Below are positions 54,058 to 62,644 of a DNA stretch of 64,000 nucleotides, one piece after another. This DNA is from Stenotrophomonas maltophilia. GTDB taxonomy: Bacteria; Pseudomonadota; Gammaproteobacteria; Xanthomonadales; Xanthomonadaceae. Every line of letters begins with the position of its first letter. Within the stretch, counting starts at the first letter, position 1. The notes under the pieces were generated by a model. That model saw only the letters and a list, made by a program, of their open reading frames with translations. It searched no databases and was not told the DNA's origin. A program made the position numbers and the translations under genes. The stretch lies in the NCBI GenBank assembly GCA_002364755.1, contig DEZI01000025.1:24144-88143 (forward strand), in the 5' to 3' direction.

Positions 54058-55986
54058 TCAGTACAGCGGCGGCTGCTCGGCGGCTTCGCGGCGCAGTTCG
54101 GCGGCACGCACCAGCACGGGCGGCGGCGTGTTTTCCTCGGGGATGTCCAGCAGCCCCCAGCGGTGCAGGAGGCCACCGGGGCCACGCGAGGAGGTCAGCG
54201 CGACCACCGGAATGGCCAGCACCATGCCGATCACCACCGGTGCCATCCACACGGCCAACGAGGGCGATACCGCCCAGGCAAGCATGCCCATGAAGGCACC
54301 GAACACGCCCAGCCCGCCGTAACCGCGGATCAGCGCCATCCAGGAAATGCCGCCGTCGTCGCGCTGCTGCGCATCCCATCCGGAATCGCGGCCGGACAGC
54401 ACTTCAGCCACGCCACGCGACTGCACGTACATCACCACCGGCGCCATCAGCGCCGCCAGCACGGTTTCCACCAGCATCGACACGAACGCGCGGAAGGCGC
54501 CACCGCAGCCACGGCGGTCCACCGGGTCCAGCAGCATCGCCAGGTAGCCCAGCACCTTGGGCAGCAGCAGCACGGCCATGGTCGCGCCGAACAGGCGCAC
54601 CACCTGCTCCTCGTCCTGCGCACGCCAGTAGACGCTGGGCGACAGGTGCAGCAGTGCGTTGAAATCGATGCCTTCCTGGAACAGCGGGATGGCGATGCCG
54701 ATCAGCATCAACATGCCCCACATCGGCGCGGTGAAGTAATGGCCGATGCCGATCAGCATGTGGACGCGGCTGATCCAGTGCAGGCCGCGGCTGCCGACCA
54801 CCTTGCCGTGCTGCAGGTTGCCCTGGCACCAGCGGCGGTCGCGCACCAGCATGTCGGTCAGGGTCGGCGGGCCTTCCTCGTAGCTGCCGCCCAGGTAGGG
54901 CACCATGTGCGCGGCCCAGCCGCCCCGGCGCATCAGTGCGGCTTCGACGAAATCGTGGCTGAGCACGTGGCCGCCGAACGGCTTGCGGCCGGGCAATGCC
55001 GGCAGGCCGGCCTGGTCGGCGAAGGCGCGGGTACGGATGATCGCGTTGTGGCCCCAGTAGTTGCTCTCGGCGCCGTGCCACCAGGCCACGCCGCGGGCGA
55101 TGACCGGCCCGTACACGCGGCCGCCGAACTGCTGCATGCGGGCAAACAGGGTGCGGCCGCCGATCACCGACGGCAAGGTCTGGATCAGGCCGACGTCGGC
55201 GTTGTGTTCCATGCCGGCCACCAGACGCACGATGCTGTCGCCGGTCATCAGGCTGTCGGCGTCCAGGATCAGCATCTGCGGGTAGGCGCCGCCGAAACGG
55301 CGCACCCAGTCGGCGATGTTGCCGGCCTTGCGTGCACCGTTGTCGCTGCGGCGGCGGTAGAACAGGCGCACCCGTCCATCGGGCACCAGTTCGCGCAGCT
55401 CGTTGAAGACCAGTTCTTCGGCGCGGGCGATGTCCTCGCGGCGGGTGTCGCTGAGCACGAAGAAATCGAAGCGTTCCAGCTGCCCGGTGGCGGCCACCGA
55501 TTCGTAGATCGCGCGCAGGCCGGCCAGCAGCCGTCGCGGGTCTTCGTTGTAGGTGGGCATCAGCAGCGCGGTACGGCTGTGCACGATCGGCAACGGCTTG
55601 TCCGGGTCGATGCCCAGGCGGTAACCGCGGTCGAACACGGCGGTGAGGAAGCCGGCCACGGCACTGGCGAAGGACAGCGCGATCCAGGCGAACAGGCCGA
55701 CGAACAGCACCAGCAGGCAGGCCTCGAGCACGCTGATGCCGTTGGTCGACAGCACCCGCCACATCATCCGCGTGGCCACGGCGGTCATCGCCGCAGTACC
55801 ACCGAAGAGGTACAGGCGGCGCAGCTTGATCATGCGCGGCGAGGTGCGGTGACGAGGGACCTTGAGCTTGCCTTCGCGCAGGGTCTGCTCGGGCATCTGC
55901 AAGGGGGCTTCGGGCGGCAACAGCGCCCAGCCGGCATCCAGCTCGGGGTTGCCCGGGCCGGCGTGGGAGGTGGTTTGAGCTTCCAT
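54058..55986 (-). CDS. opgH: Glucans biosynthesis glucosyltransferase H
   Basis: 642-aa inner-membrane GT2 enzyme that polymerises beta-1,2-linked osmoregulated periplasmic glucan from UDP-glucose. TM segments are at about 50-100. The cytoplasmic catalytic domain has MPTYNEDP, then LILDADSLMTGD, the EAALMRRGGWAAH region and QRRW-type RDRRWCQGNLQH. Several C-terminal helices follow. Full-length for short-form OpgH. No opgG is adjacent, so the periplasmic partner is elsewhere. ATG 55986 was chosen; the upstream frame lacks support. Confidence 0.95.
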   Translation of the reverse strand: MEAQTTSHAGPGNPELDAGWALLPPEAPLQMPEQTLREGKLKVPRHRTSPRMIKLRRLYLFGGTAAMTAVATRMMWRVLSTNGISVLEACLLVLFVGLFAWIALSFASAVAGFLTAVFDRGYRLGIDPDKPLPIVHSRTALLMPTYNEDPRRLLAGLRAIYESVAATGQLERFDFFVLSDTRREDIARAEELVFNELRELVPDGRVRLFYRRRSDNGARKAGNIADWVRRFGGAYPQMLILDADSLMTGDSIVRLVAGMEHNADVGLIQTLPSVIGGRTLFARMQQFGGRVYGPVIARGVAWWHGAESNYWGHNAIIRTRAFADQAGLPALPGRKPFGGHVLSHDFVEAALMRRGGWAAHMVPYLGGSYEEGPPTLTDMLVRDRRWCQGNLQHGKVVGSRGLHWISRVHMLIGIGHYFTAPMWGMLMLIGIAIPLFQEGIDFNALLHLSPSVYWRAQDEEQVVRLFGATMAVLLLPKVLGYLAMLLDPVDRRGCGGAFRAFVSMLVETVLAALMAPVVMYVQSRGVAEVLSGRDSGWDAQQRDDGGISWMALIRGYGGLGVFGAFMGMLAWAVSPSLAVWMAPVVIGMVLAIPVVALTSSRGPGGLLHRWGLLDIPEENTPPPVLVRAAELRREAAEQPPLY

Positions 55987-56306
55987 CGCGTCTACTCTGC
56001 CGAGGCAGCGTGGCTGGCCATCCTGGCCAGGCGGCATGCATCAGGGTCCCCCGCGCGCATTCCCGGCGCCCGCACTTGTCCTGCCTGCGACGGCGTCACG
56101 CCGCGCAGTAGATGTCTGTCACTACCGGAACCCACACGATCTCCAACGCGGCGGAATCGAAAATGCGGCCCAGCATAAGAGGGAAAACGTAAGCCGGACG
56201 CGAAGGGCCAGCGCGCACATTCCCCCCATTCAGCAAAGTGCAGGGGATGGCAGGCTCAGGCATGCCGCCCTCCCGTACGGGGGGCTGGAACTGGATCGTG
56301 CAAAAT

Positions 56307-56321
56307 GAGAATCAATCTCAA
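56307..56321. promoter_or_regulatory. Fur-box-like operator
   Basis: TGAGAATCAATCTCA matches the 7-1-7 Fur consensus TGATAAT-N-ATTATCA at 11 of 14 positions and is embedded in a short AT-rich stretch. The first recognised gene reading away from it is opgH, 320 bp off on the minus strand; the nearest on the plus strand is 466 bp away. Confidence 0.5.
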
Positions 56322-56352
56322 ATGCGGGTCCGGCATAGCGGCAGCCGCCCGC

Positions 56353-56380
56353 GCAAAAGCGTGCCAACCAAGGTTGGCAC
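56353..56380 (-). terminator. Terminator hairpin after the 55-aa ORF
   Basis: GTGCCAACC-TT-GGTTGGCAC (56361-56380) followed on the minus strand by GCTTTTGCG. The arm sequence also resembles REP/SMAG variants. Confidence 0.55.
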
Positions 56381-56401
56381 CCATCACCTCGAGATCGCCG
56401 G

Positions 56402-56569
56402 TCAGGTCAGGGGCGCAGGCGTCGCGGCATCGCGGCTTGCCGCCGCGCGCGCGCGGTCGATCGCCACCACCAGTTGCTGGCGGGCGAGCAGTTGTTGCGC
56501 CTGCACCACTTCAGGTGTCGGCAGAAGCACCGGTCCGGGTGCGTTTTCCGGTGTAACAGGTGTGGTCAT
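56402..56569 (-). CDS. Small hypothetical protein, 55 aa
   Basis: Starts MTTPVTPENAPGPVLLPTPE, has a predicted helix VVQAQQLLARQQLVVAIDRARAA and ends in ATPAPLT. A near-perfect GGAGG five bases before the ATG and a terminator hairpin 22 bp after the stop argue that it is expressed. No membrane segment or known motif. It lies between opgH and the DUF2628 gene, near the Fur-like box. Function unknown. Confidence 0.6.
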   Translation of the reverse strand: MTTPVTPENAPGPVLLPTPEVVQAQQLLARQQLVVAIDRARAAASRDAATPAPLT

Positions 56570-56700
56570 GCAACCTCCGAAGACATCCCGCCAACGCGCC
56601 AGAGCCAGGCCCGAGCGGCAGCGGAACTGCGCACCCTATCCTAAAAGCAGGAAGGGCGGGTGACGGCGTGAAGCACGGGCGCAATGCCCTGACTGGTTGA

Positions 56701-56745
56701 GCGTCACATTTCTGATGGCCCGCACTCGCTGGCTGAATGTGACGC
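56701..56745 (+). promoter_or_regulatory. Ten-base inverted repeat upstream of the DUF2628 gene
   Basis: GCGTCACATT (56701-56710) and AATGTGACGC (56736-56745), perfect arms with a 25-base spacer, 43 bp before the start codon. It could be a pair of operator half-sites or an RNA hairpin. Confidence 0.4.
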
Positions 56746-56787
56746 AGTTATCATTGAAAACGTTTTCTTACACGGATGTCGTTATCC

Positions 56788-57174
56788 ATGAATGCAGTCG
56801 ATCTCTCGCAGTACAGCCCGAAGTGGCAGTTCCGCTTCAACTTCTTCCAGCAGCACGGTGCGCCCAAGGAACCGGGATTCAAGCAGGCCTGGAAGGCGCT
56901 TTCCTTCGGCGACCGGCTGAAGATCAACATCAATTTCTTCGCCCTGTTCTTTGGCGCGATCTACCTGCTTATCCTGGGCATGTGGCGCAAGGCGCTGGTC
57001 GTCATCGGCATCAACATCGCCCTGGCTGTGATCACCCTGATGCTGCCGGACATCGTCGGCCGCGCCCTGTTCTTCGCCCTGAACTTCCTGGTGGCCTCCA
57101 GCACCAACTACATCTACTACGTGGAGAAGGTACAGGGCCGCGCCAGCTGGAACCCCTTCGAAGGCATGTTCTAA
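56788..57174 (+). CDS. DUF2628 membrane protein
   Basis: 128-aa protein. The N-terminal soluble part (YSPKWQFRFNFFQQHG) is followed by FKQAWKALSFGDRLKININFFALFFGAIYLL, the DUF2628 signature. Three hydrophobic helices lie at about 50-68, 70-90 and 92-112. Function of the family is unknown. ATG 56788 is taken as start; ATG 56776 would add four residues, and neither has a clear ribosome-binding site. Two GC hairpins separate it from the convergent chemoreceptor gene. Confidence 0.82.
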   Translation: MNAVDLSQYSPKWQFRFNFFQQHGAPKEPGFKQAWKALSFGDRLKININFFALFFGAIYLLILGMWRKALVVIGINIALAVITLMLPDIVGRALFFALNFLVASSTNYIYYVEKVQGRASWNPFEGMF

Positions 57175-57186
57175 GCCGCTGCCAAC

Positions 57187-57244
57187 GCCGGGCCCTCGCC
57201 CGGCAGGCCGCACTGACGACGCCCGGCTCCGGCCGGGCGTCGTC
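57187..57244. terminator. Two hairpins between convergent genes
   Basis: GCCGGGC/GCCCGGC (57187-57193, 57198-57204) and a 12-bp perfect stem GACGACGCCCGG/CCGGGCGTCGTC (57215-57226, 57233-57244). No T-run, but they are well placed to stop both DUF2628 and chemoreceptor transcripts. Confidence 0.6.
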
Positions 57245-57254
57245 GCCTGCGACA

Positions 57255-59789
57255 TCAGGCCGCGCGCAGCTTCGCTGCCGCCGTGGCGTCGGCCTGCAGG
57301 CGGAAGCGCGACACCGCCACCGCCAGCTGCTCGGCCTGGTCTTCCATCGCCCGTGCGGCTGCCGTGGCTTCCTCCACCAGCGCCGCATTCTGCTGGGTGG
57401 TCTCGTCCATCTGCACCACGGTCTGGTTGACCTGCTCGATGCCCGCAGACTGTTCGCGCGAGGCCGCCGAGATCTCGGCCATGATGTCGTTCACCCGGCC
57501 GACCTGGCCGACGATCTCCTGCATCGTGCGGCCGGCACCGTGCACCAGCTGCGCACCCGCACCGACCTGGGCCACCGAGGCGTCGATCAGGCCCTTGATT
57601 TCCTTGGCCGCCCCCGCCGAGCGCTGCGCCAGCGCGCGTACTTCGCTGGCCACCACGGCGAAACCACGGCCCTGTTCGCCGGCACGCGCGGCTTCCACCG
57701 CAGCGTTCAGCGCCAGGATGTTGGTCTGGAACGCGATGCCATCGATCACCGAGATGATCTCGGCGATACGCTGCGAGGAGTTCTCGATCTGCTCCATGGT
57801 CTGCACCACCCGGCCGACCACCTGCCCGCCTTCGCTGGCCACACCGGCCGCCGATGCCGCCAGGCTGTTGGCCTGCTGCGCATGCTCGGCGTTCTGGCGC
57901 ACGGTGGAGGTCAGTTCCTCCATCGATGCCGCCGTCTCTTCCAGGTTGGCCGCCTGCTGTTCGGTGCGGCGCGACAGGTCGCTGTTGCCCGAGGCGATCT
58001 CGCCGGCCGCCAGGCGGATGCTCGCCGCCGACTGCTGGATCTGGCCGACGATCTGGGTCAGCTGCTGCACCGTGCTGTTGGCATCGTCGCGCATCACCGC
58101 GAACACGCCGTGGAAATCACCGTGCATGCGCGTGCTGAGATCACCGGCGGCAATCGCGCGCAGCAGCGTGGAGAGCGCGGCGAGGTTGTGGTCGCTCACC
58201 TGCATCATGGTGTTGAGCGTTTCGACCATGCGGCGGAAGTCGTGCTCGAAGCGCTCCGCATCGCCGCGCACCGCGAAGTCACCCGCTGCCGCCGCAGCGG
58301 CCAGCTGCTGGATCTGCTCGTTGATCGCCCCCAGGTTGGCCTTGGTGGTGGCCATGGCCGCGGTGAACACGGCCTTCTCGCCCGGCAGGGCATCCATGTC
58401 CACGCTGAGGTCTCCTACCGCGTAGCGCTGCATCACCTCCACCAGGCGCTGGGTGACCGCGTTGCTGGACGCCACCAGCTGGTTGCTGTCGGCCACCATG
58501 CGGCCGTACTCGCCCGGGAAGGCGCTGGCATCCATGCGGTAGCTGATCTGGCCTTCGTCATGGCGCTGCGCCATTTCCGCCTGCGCCGCCATCACCGCCT
58601 GCAGCGTGCCGCGCATGCCCTGCATCGCCTCCAGCAGGCGCCCCACTTCATCGTTGCCGCGCGGCGGCAGTGCGGTATCCAGCTTGCCGGCCGCCACGTC
58701 GCCGGCGATGCGCACGGCTTCGGCGAGCGGGCGGATGGCCAAGCGACGCAGCAGCACGTAGACGCCGGCGCTGAGGGTCAGCGCAGCAATCACGCCGACC
58801 AGCAGGGTCAGCCACAGCAGCTGCCGGGCTTCGGCCACGATCACCGCGTGCGGCACCACCACGCCCAGTGCGAAGTGCTGCGGAGCATCGCCCACCTGCA
58901 TCGGCACGTACAGGCGCACGTTGCCTTCGGCATCCGGCTCGAACGCCTCGAAGGTCTTGCCCTCGGCAATCTGCGCAAGCATCTGCCGGGTGGCCACATC
59001 GGTACGCGGCTTGCCGATCTCGGCGGCATTGGCCGCCGCCAGAACCACGCCTTTGGGCGAAAGGAGTTCAACCCGGCCCGCCCCCATCGGGGTCAGCGTC
59101 GCCAGGTGCTTCTGCAGCGCCGCCAGCGAGAAATCGACGGTGAACACGCCGAGGAAGGTGCCGTTCTCCACGATCGGCGTGCTCAGCGTGCTCATCAGCA
59201 CCTGCTGGCCACCGATGGCGTACGAGTACGGCTCGCTGACCTTGGGCAGCTTGTCCCGGCTCGGCCCCATGTACCAGTCACCTGATCCCGATGCATTGTC
59301 GGTGTAGTCGGTCATCGTCGACTGCTGCGGCTTGCCGTCCTGCCAGGCCCAGTAGCTCATGTAACGGCCGGTGGCATCGTGCGCCTCGGTGTTCACGAAG
59401 TCCGCATCCTTGCCGTCGAAGGCGTTGGCTTCCCACATGGTGCTCTTGCCCACCCATTCCGGGTGCGCCTGCAGCTGCTGGCCAACGACAGCGGCCAGGG
59501 CGGCGCGGTCCGGGGCATCGCCGCGGGCACGCTGGGCCAGCACGGTTTCCACCATCGCATCGTTGCTGGCGAAGGCCGTGCCCAGATCGGCAGACACCTT
59601 GCGCGCTTCGGCGACGGCTTCACTGGCCATGGCCTGGCGCGACGCATTGACCAGGCTGGCACTGGCCTGGCGGTAGATGAGGAAGGCGGTGATGCCGAAG
59701 CAGAGCAGCGCGATCGAAGCAGTGCCCAGCATCAGCTTGTGGGCGATGCTGCCCGGGCGACGGGCAGCGGCAGAGCGGGAAGAAGGCAT
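57255..59789 (-). CDS. Methyl-accepting chemotaxis protein with dCache-type sensor
   Basis: 844-aa chemoreceptor. TM1 is near 20-40 (LGTASIALLCFGITAFLIY). A periplasmic double-Cache-like region (about 45-310) carries WVGKSTMWEANAFDGKDADFV and TPIVENGTFLGVFTVDFSL. TM2 is near 315-340. A HAMP follows, then two further HAMP-like units (about 430-530), and a signalling tip with FQTNILALNAAVEAARAGEQGRGFAVVASEVRALAQRSA. No CheR-tethering pentapeptide is seen at the C-terminus. dCache sensors often bind amino acids; the ligand is unknown. No other che genes are nearby. Confidence 0.92.
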   Translation of the reverse strand: MPSSRSAAARRPGSIAHKLMLGTASIALLCFGITAFLIYRQASASLVNASRQAMASEAVAEARKVSADLGTAFASNDAMVETVLAQRARGDAPDRAALAAVVGQQLQAHPEWVGKSTMWEANAFDGKDADFVNTEAHDATGRYMSYWAWQDGKPQQSTMTDYTDNASGSGDWYMGPSRDKLPKVSEPYSYAIGGQQVLMSTLSTPIVENGTFLGVFTVDFSLAALQKHLATLTPMGAGRVELLSPKGVVLAAANAAEIGKPRTDVATRQMLAQIAEGKTFEAFEPDAEGNVRLYVPMQVGDAPQHFALGVVVPHAVIVAEARQLLWLTLLVGVIAALTLSAGVYVLLRRLAIRPLAEAVRIAGDVAAGKLDTALPPRGNDEVGRLLEAMQGMRGTLQAVMAAQAEMAQRHDEGQISYRMDASAFPGEYGRMVADSNQLVASSNAVTQRLVEVMQRYAVGDLSVDMDALPGEKAVFTAAMATTKANLGAINEQIQQLAAAAAAGDFAVRGDAERFEHDFRRMVETLNTMMQVSDHNLAALSTLLRAIAAGDLSTRMHGDFHGVFAVMRDDANSTVQQLTQIVGQIQQSAASIRLAAGEIASGNSDLSRRTEQQAANLEETAASMEELTSTVRQNAEHAQQANSLAASAAGVASEGGQVVGRVVQTMEQIENSSQRIAEIISVIDGIAFQTNILALNAAVEAARAGEQGRGFAVVASEVRALAQRSAGAAKEIKGLIDASVAQVGAGAQLVHGAGRTMQEIVGQVGRVNDIMAEISAASREQSAGIEQVNQTVVQMDETTQQNAALVEEATAAARAMEDQAEQLAVAVSRFRLQADATAAAKLRAA

Positions 59790-59973
59790 GGACAGGTCCG
59801 CAGGCAATTCACGACAACCGGTACCATGACGGCACCGCGCAGGTGCGCGATCCCTCGCGCGGCCGCCTGCCAGCTGCGGATCGAAACCCACGGTGGCAAG
59901 GCACGCACCGGGTTAGCGGCCGTAAGCGGGGCGGGTTGAGGAAAACCGCCTGCGGGAACCTGAACGCGCTCAC

Positions 59974-60030
59974 GTCGAGTCGAGCTTGCTCGACTGATGC
60001 AGGGAGCAGTCGAGCGTGGCTCGACTCTAC
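59974..60030. repeat. SMAG palindrome dimer overlapping a stop codon
   Basis: GTCGAGTCGAGCTTGCTCGACT at 59974-59995 and the inverted AGTCGAGCGTGGCTCGACTCTAC at 60008-60030. The terminal GTAG (minus strand, 60030-60027) supplies the TAG stop of the epimerase gene. Confidence 0.85.
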
Positions 60031-60905
60031 AAAAGCGGCAGCATGCGCGGCAGTACTTCAATGCTGCCTGCGGCGTACTGCTGCAGAACGCCCTCAGGGC
60101 CGAAGCGCGGTTGCCAGCCCAGCGCCTGGCGCAGCCGGCTGCTGTCGTAGACACGGTCGATGCTGTGCGGCAGTGGCCAGCCGCGGCGGTCGAACTCGGC
60201 CAGCAGCTGCGGTACCCGGCGGGCCAGCACCTGGCGCGGGGTGGCGGCCAGCTCCAGGCAATCACTGCGCTCGAACGGACTGGCTGCACAGGCGATGTAG
60301 CGCTGGAACGGCCCACCCGCATCCACCAGCAGCGCCGCGTGGGCACTTGCCACGTCGCGCGCGTCGATGCCACGGTGCAGACGGAACATGGCCATGCGCT
60401 CGGGTGGCTCGGGGAAGCAGCGCGCCATGCGCAGCACCCGCACCTCCAAGCCCTGCCCCGCCGCCTGCTCGGCCAGTGCCTCGGCCTGCAGCTTGGTGCG
60501 GTGATAGATGGTGCGTGGCAGCGGCTCGGTCGTTTCGTCGATCCAGCGGCAGCCACCGGCCACCACCGCATGGCCGTACAGCGCCGTGGTACTGGTCAGC
60601 ACGAAGCGGCGCGCGCCGGCCTGTCGGGCCAGCTGCAGCAGCTGGCCGGTGGCGTCGACGTTGATCTGCTCGAACACCGGATCAGGCACCAGGCCGACAT
60701 GCGGCGCGTGCAGGGCTGCGGTGTGGATCACCGCGTCCACACCCCGCACGGCGCGCTCCAGCGCCTGGCGATCGGTGACATCGGCAATGATACGGGTGGT
60801 GTTGAAGGGCACGCGGTCCAACCCCACCACGTCGTGCTCGGCGGCCAGCGCACCGAATATCGCGCGCCCGATCCGCCCGGAACTTCCGGTCAACAGGATC
60901 TTCAT
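60027..60905 (-). CDS. NAD-dependent epimerase/dehydratase family protein
   Basis: 292-aa extended SDR. The cofactor loop is LLTGSSGRIGRAI, and an acidic Asp after beta-2 (VVGLDRVPF) points to NAD. The catalytic Ser/Thr is in LTSTTALYGH, with YHRTK (Tyr and Lys). GIDARDVASAHAALL in the C-terminal part is typical of UDP-glucose epimerase-like or atypical hexuronate dehydrogenase-like proteins. Substrate unknown. Start ATG 60905 (ATG 60914 possible). The stop codon lies inside a SMAG element. Confidence 0.85.
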   Translation of the reverse strand: MKILLTGSSGRIGRAIFGALAAEHDVVGLDRVPFNTTRIIADVTDRQALERAVRGVDAVIHTAALHAPHVGLVPDPVFEQINVDATGQLLQLARQAGARRFVLTSTTALYGHAVVAGGCRWIDETTEPLPRTIYHRTKLQAEALAEQAAGQGLEVRVLRMARCFPEPPERMAMFRLHRGIDARDVASAHAALLVDAGGPFQRYIACAASPFERSDCLELAATPRQVLARRVPQLLAEFDRRGWPLPHSIDRVYDSSRLRQALGWQPRFGPEGVLQQYAAGSIEVLPRMLPLL

Positions 60906-61138
60906 TGAATCCATTCGCTCGACAGCGCCCGGGAGCTACCGGGATGACTCGATTCTAGGCTCGCGCACGGTCGCGGCAACAGCCTGTTCACCTGCGTGAC
61001 GCGATAACGAAGCGTCGAACGCGTGCATGGCAGGCGTGAAAGCAGCACTGCGAACATGCACCTGGCATTACCGTGGGCCGTGCAGCATGGGACCGGTCGT
61101 CGAAGCTGGCGGCGTCCCTTCCGCACCGGAGACACAGC

Positions 61139-61453
61139 ATGGCCAATGCACCCCACGGCACACAGAACCGCGGCTTCGCCTCGATGGATGAAGACAAGCA
61201 ACGCGCCATCGCCGCCAAGGGCGGCCGCGCGGCCCATGCGTCGGGCAACGCGCATGAATTCAATTCCGCCGAAGCACGCGTCGCCGGCCGCAAGGGCGGT
61301 GAAGCGATCAGCCGCAACCGCCAGCACATGGCGGCGATCGGCCGCGAGGGCGGGCATGCACGGCATGCCAATGCGCAGCGCCAGCAGCAACAGATGCAGG
61401 AAGAACCGCAGGCACCTGCCGCACTGGCATCGCACTACCCGCAACAGGGCTGA
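61139..61453 (+). CDS. KGG-motif stress protein (YciG/con-10-like)
   Basis: 104-aa small, very hydrophilic protein with repeated Lys-Gly-Gly units. RGFASMDEDKQRAIAAKGGRAAH is the con-10/YciG signature, followed by ARVAGRKGGEAISRN and IGREGGHARHA. The C-terminus is Gln-rich. Such proteins are disordered and induced in stationary phase or general stress. GGAGA lies upstream of ATG 61139. Convergent with the DUF2383 gene, from which a hairpin separates it. Confidence 0.9.
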   Translation: MANAPHGTQNRGFASMDEDKQRAIAAKGGRAAHASGNAHEFNSAEARVAGRKGGEAISRNRQHMAAIGREGGHARHANAQRQQQQMQEEPQAPAALASHYPQQG

Positions 61454-61479
61454 TCCTCCGTCCGGGGCAATAACGACAA

Positions 61480-61505
61480 GGCCCCGCCAATGGCGGGGCC
61501 CTGCC
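61480..61505. terminator. Bidirectional terminator hairpin
   Basis: GGCCCCGCC-AAT-GGCGGGGCC (61480-61500). On the minus strand it is followed by TTGTCGTTATT. Confidence 0.7.
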
Positions 61506-61534
61506 CTACAGCGACATCTCAGCCGAAGCTGGGA

Positions 61535-61987
61535 TCAGGCTGCCTTCATCGCATGCTTGCGGTCGCGCATCACGCGGTGGCAATCCTGTACTTCCGGCAG
61601 CCACGCGGTCACTTCCTGACGCACGGCCGGCGGCAGGTCGTTGTCGTTCAGCACGTCCTTGAACGCAGCCAGCAGGCGGTCTTCGGATTCTTCCAGCTCG
61701 GCCACATAGCCGTAGTTGGTATCACCGAAGGCGGCGCGCACCTTGCCGTAGAACTGCTGCATGGAGCCGACCATGGTGCCGTGCTCGGCCGGCTTGCCGC
61801 CGGTGGCGACGACGGCGCTGCTCAGCGAGGAAACGATGCGCGCCTTGACGCCGGCGATGCGCACGAACAGAGCGGACAGCTCGGTGTCCTTAACCTTGGT
61901 GGCGGCCTCTTCGTAGAACGACTTGCCGTCGCGGGCGATCTCGATCAGGTCGTTGAGGCGATGTTCGATGGTGGACTGGGTGCTCAT
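61535..61987 (-). CDS. DUF2383 / PA2169-family four-helix-bundle protein
   Basis: 150-aa all-helical ferritin-like protein. It opens IEHRLNDLIEIARDGKSFYEEAATKVKD, continues through HGTMVGSMQQFYGKVRAAFGDTNYGYVAELEESEDRLLAAF, and ends RQEVTAWLPEVQDCHRVMRDRKH. Members are stress-associated and of unknown function. The E..H-type pairs could bind metal but are not a full ferroxidase site. A strong AAGGAG lies upstream of ATG 61987. Paired with the KGG protein in a probable stress locus. Confidence 0.88.
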   Translation of the reverse strand: MSTQSTIEHRLNDLIEIARDGKSFYEEAATKVKDTELSALFVRIAGVKARIVSSLSSAVVATGGKPAEHGTMVGSMQQFYGKVRAAFGDTNYGYVAELEESEDRLLAAFKDVLNDNDLPPAVRQEVTAWLPEVQDCHRVMRDRKHAMKAA

Positions 61988-62186
61988 GGTGTTTCTCCTT
62001 GATCGGGTCTGCGGGATGAGGGCAGCGGTGTGTCCGTTGCCTGCAGCACCAGAGTGGAGAAGCGCGCGTGGGGCGCGGGTGAGCATGGTTTTATGCGGAA
62101 ATCACGGCGTCTAACGGCAACTGACTGTTCACCTGGCGTTGCACGGTATTCACGGCCCAACAATGTTTGTCCACTGCTCGCCCAAT

Positions 62187-62501
62187 TCAACGTCGTGCAT
62201 GGGCAGAGGCGTATTTCGACAGGGAAGACTGCTCTATGGGCAGGTTGCTCGCCATGCACCACTCAACGAAATCGGCCAGTGGGACCGTCACCCGGAGAGG
62301 ATCTGCCCCGCTTACTCTGGCTATCCACATATGCCGTTCAACATCCCTTTCCCACGCGGCGAACGTCTCGTGCCATGCCCGCTCAGGAAGGAGCGCCTTG
62401 AACACTTCGTACTCCTGTTCAAGGAAGGAGGCATAAGAAAGGCGCGGTGCGGAATCGAGGGCCGGAGGAAGCGGCACTAGGGCAGGACGAGAAATTGTCA
62501 T
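62187..62501 (-). CDS. Hypothetical protein, 104 aa
   Basis: No recognised domain. The middle (LSYASFLEQEYEVFKALLPERAWHETFAAWERDVERHMWIARV) and end (LADFVEWCMASNLPIEQSSLSKYASAHARR) read like a folded helical protein. Base composition here is lower in GC than in the neighbours, hinting at acquired DNA. The ATG at 62501 has no good ribosome-binding site, so start and expression are uncertain. Confidence 0.5.
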   Translation of the reverse strand: MTISRPALVPLPPALDSAPRLSYASFLEQEYEVFKALLPERAWHETFAAWERDVERHMWIARVSGADPLRVTVPLADFVEWCMASNLPIEQSSLSKYASAHARR

Positions 62502-62644
62502 GTACCGCGGCTTGCAGTGGACTGCCTGCAGTATCGGCCTACGACCTCCTGGCACGTCAAGAGGCTGAAGCGGCAGTGTCGATTCCTGCCCCCGTCATTC
62601 GTCGGAACAGGAAGGGCAGGCCCGTTGCCTGCAGGAGCACCGCC

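Larger units (their letters stand above)
55987..56401. other. Spacer upstream of opgH, 415 bp
   Basis: It contains a Fur-like box and a terminator hairpin, listed separately, plus a 55-codon frame at 56096-56263 (minus) that has GGAGGG upstream but atypically low GC3; I do not call it a gene. Confidence 0.5.

Noticed and set aside
56096..56263. 55-codon minus-strand frame with GGAGGG downstream of the Fur-like box
   Set aside because: GC3 about 65 percent, below the neighbours, and no recognisable motif; kept only as part of a finding.
61988..62186. AT-richer spacer tested for an attachment site or IS remnant
   Set aside because: No inverted terminal repeats, direct repeats or integrase/transposase fragments seen.
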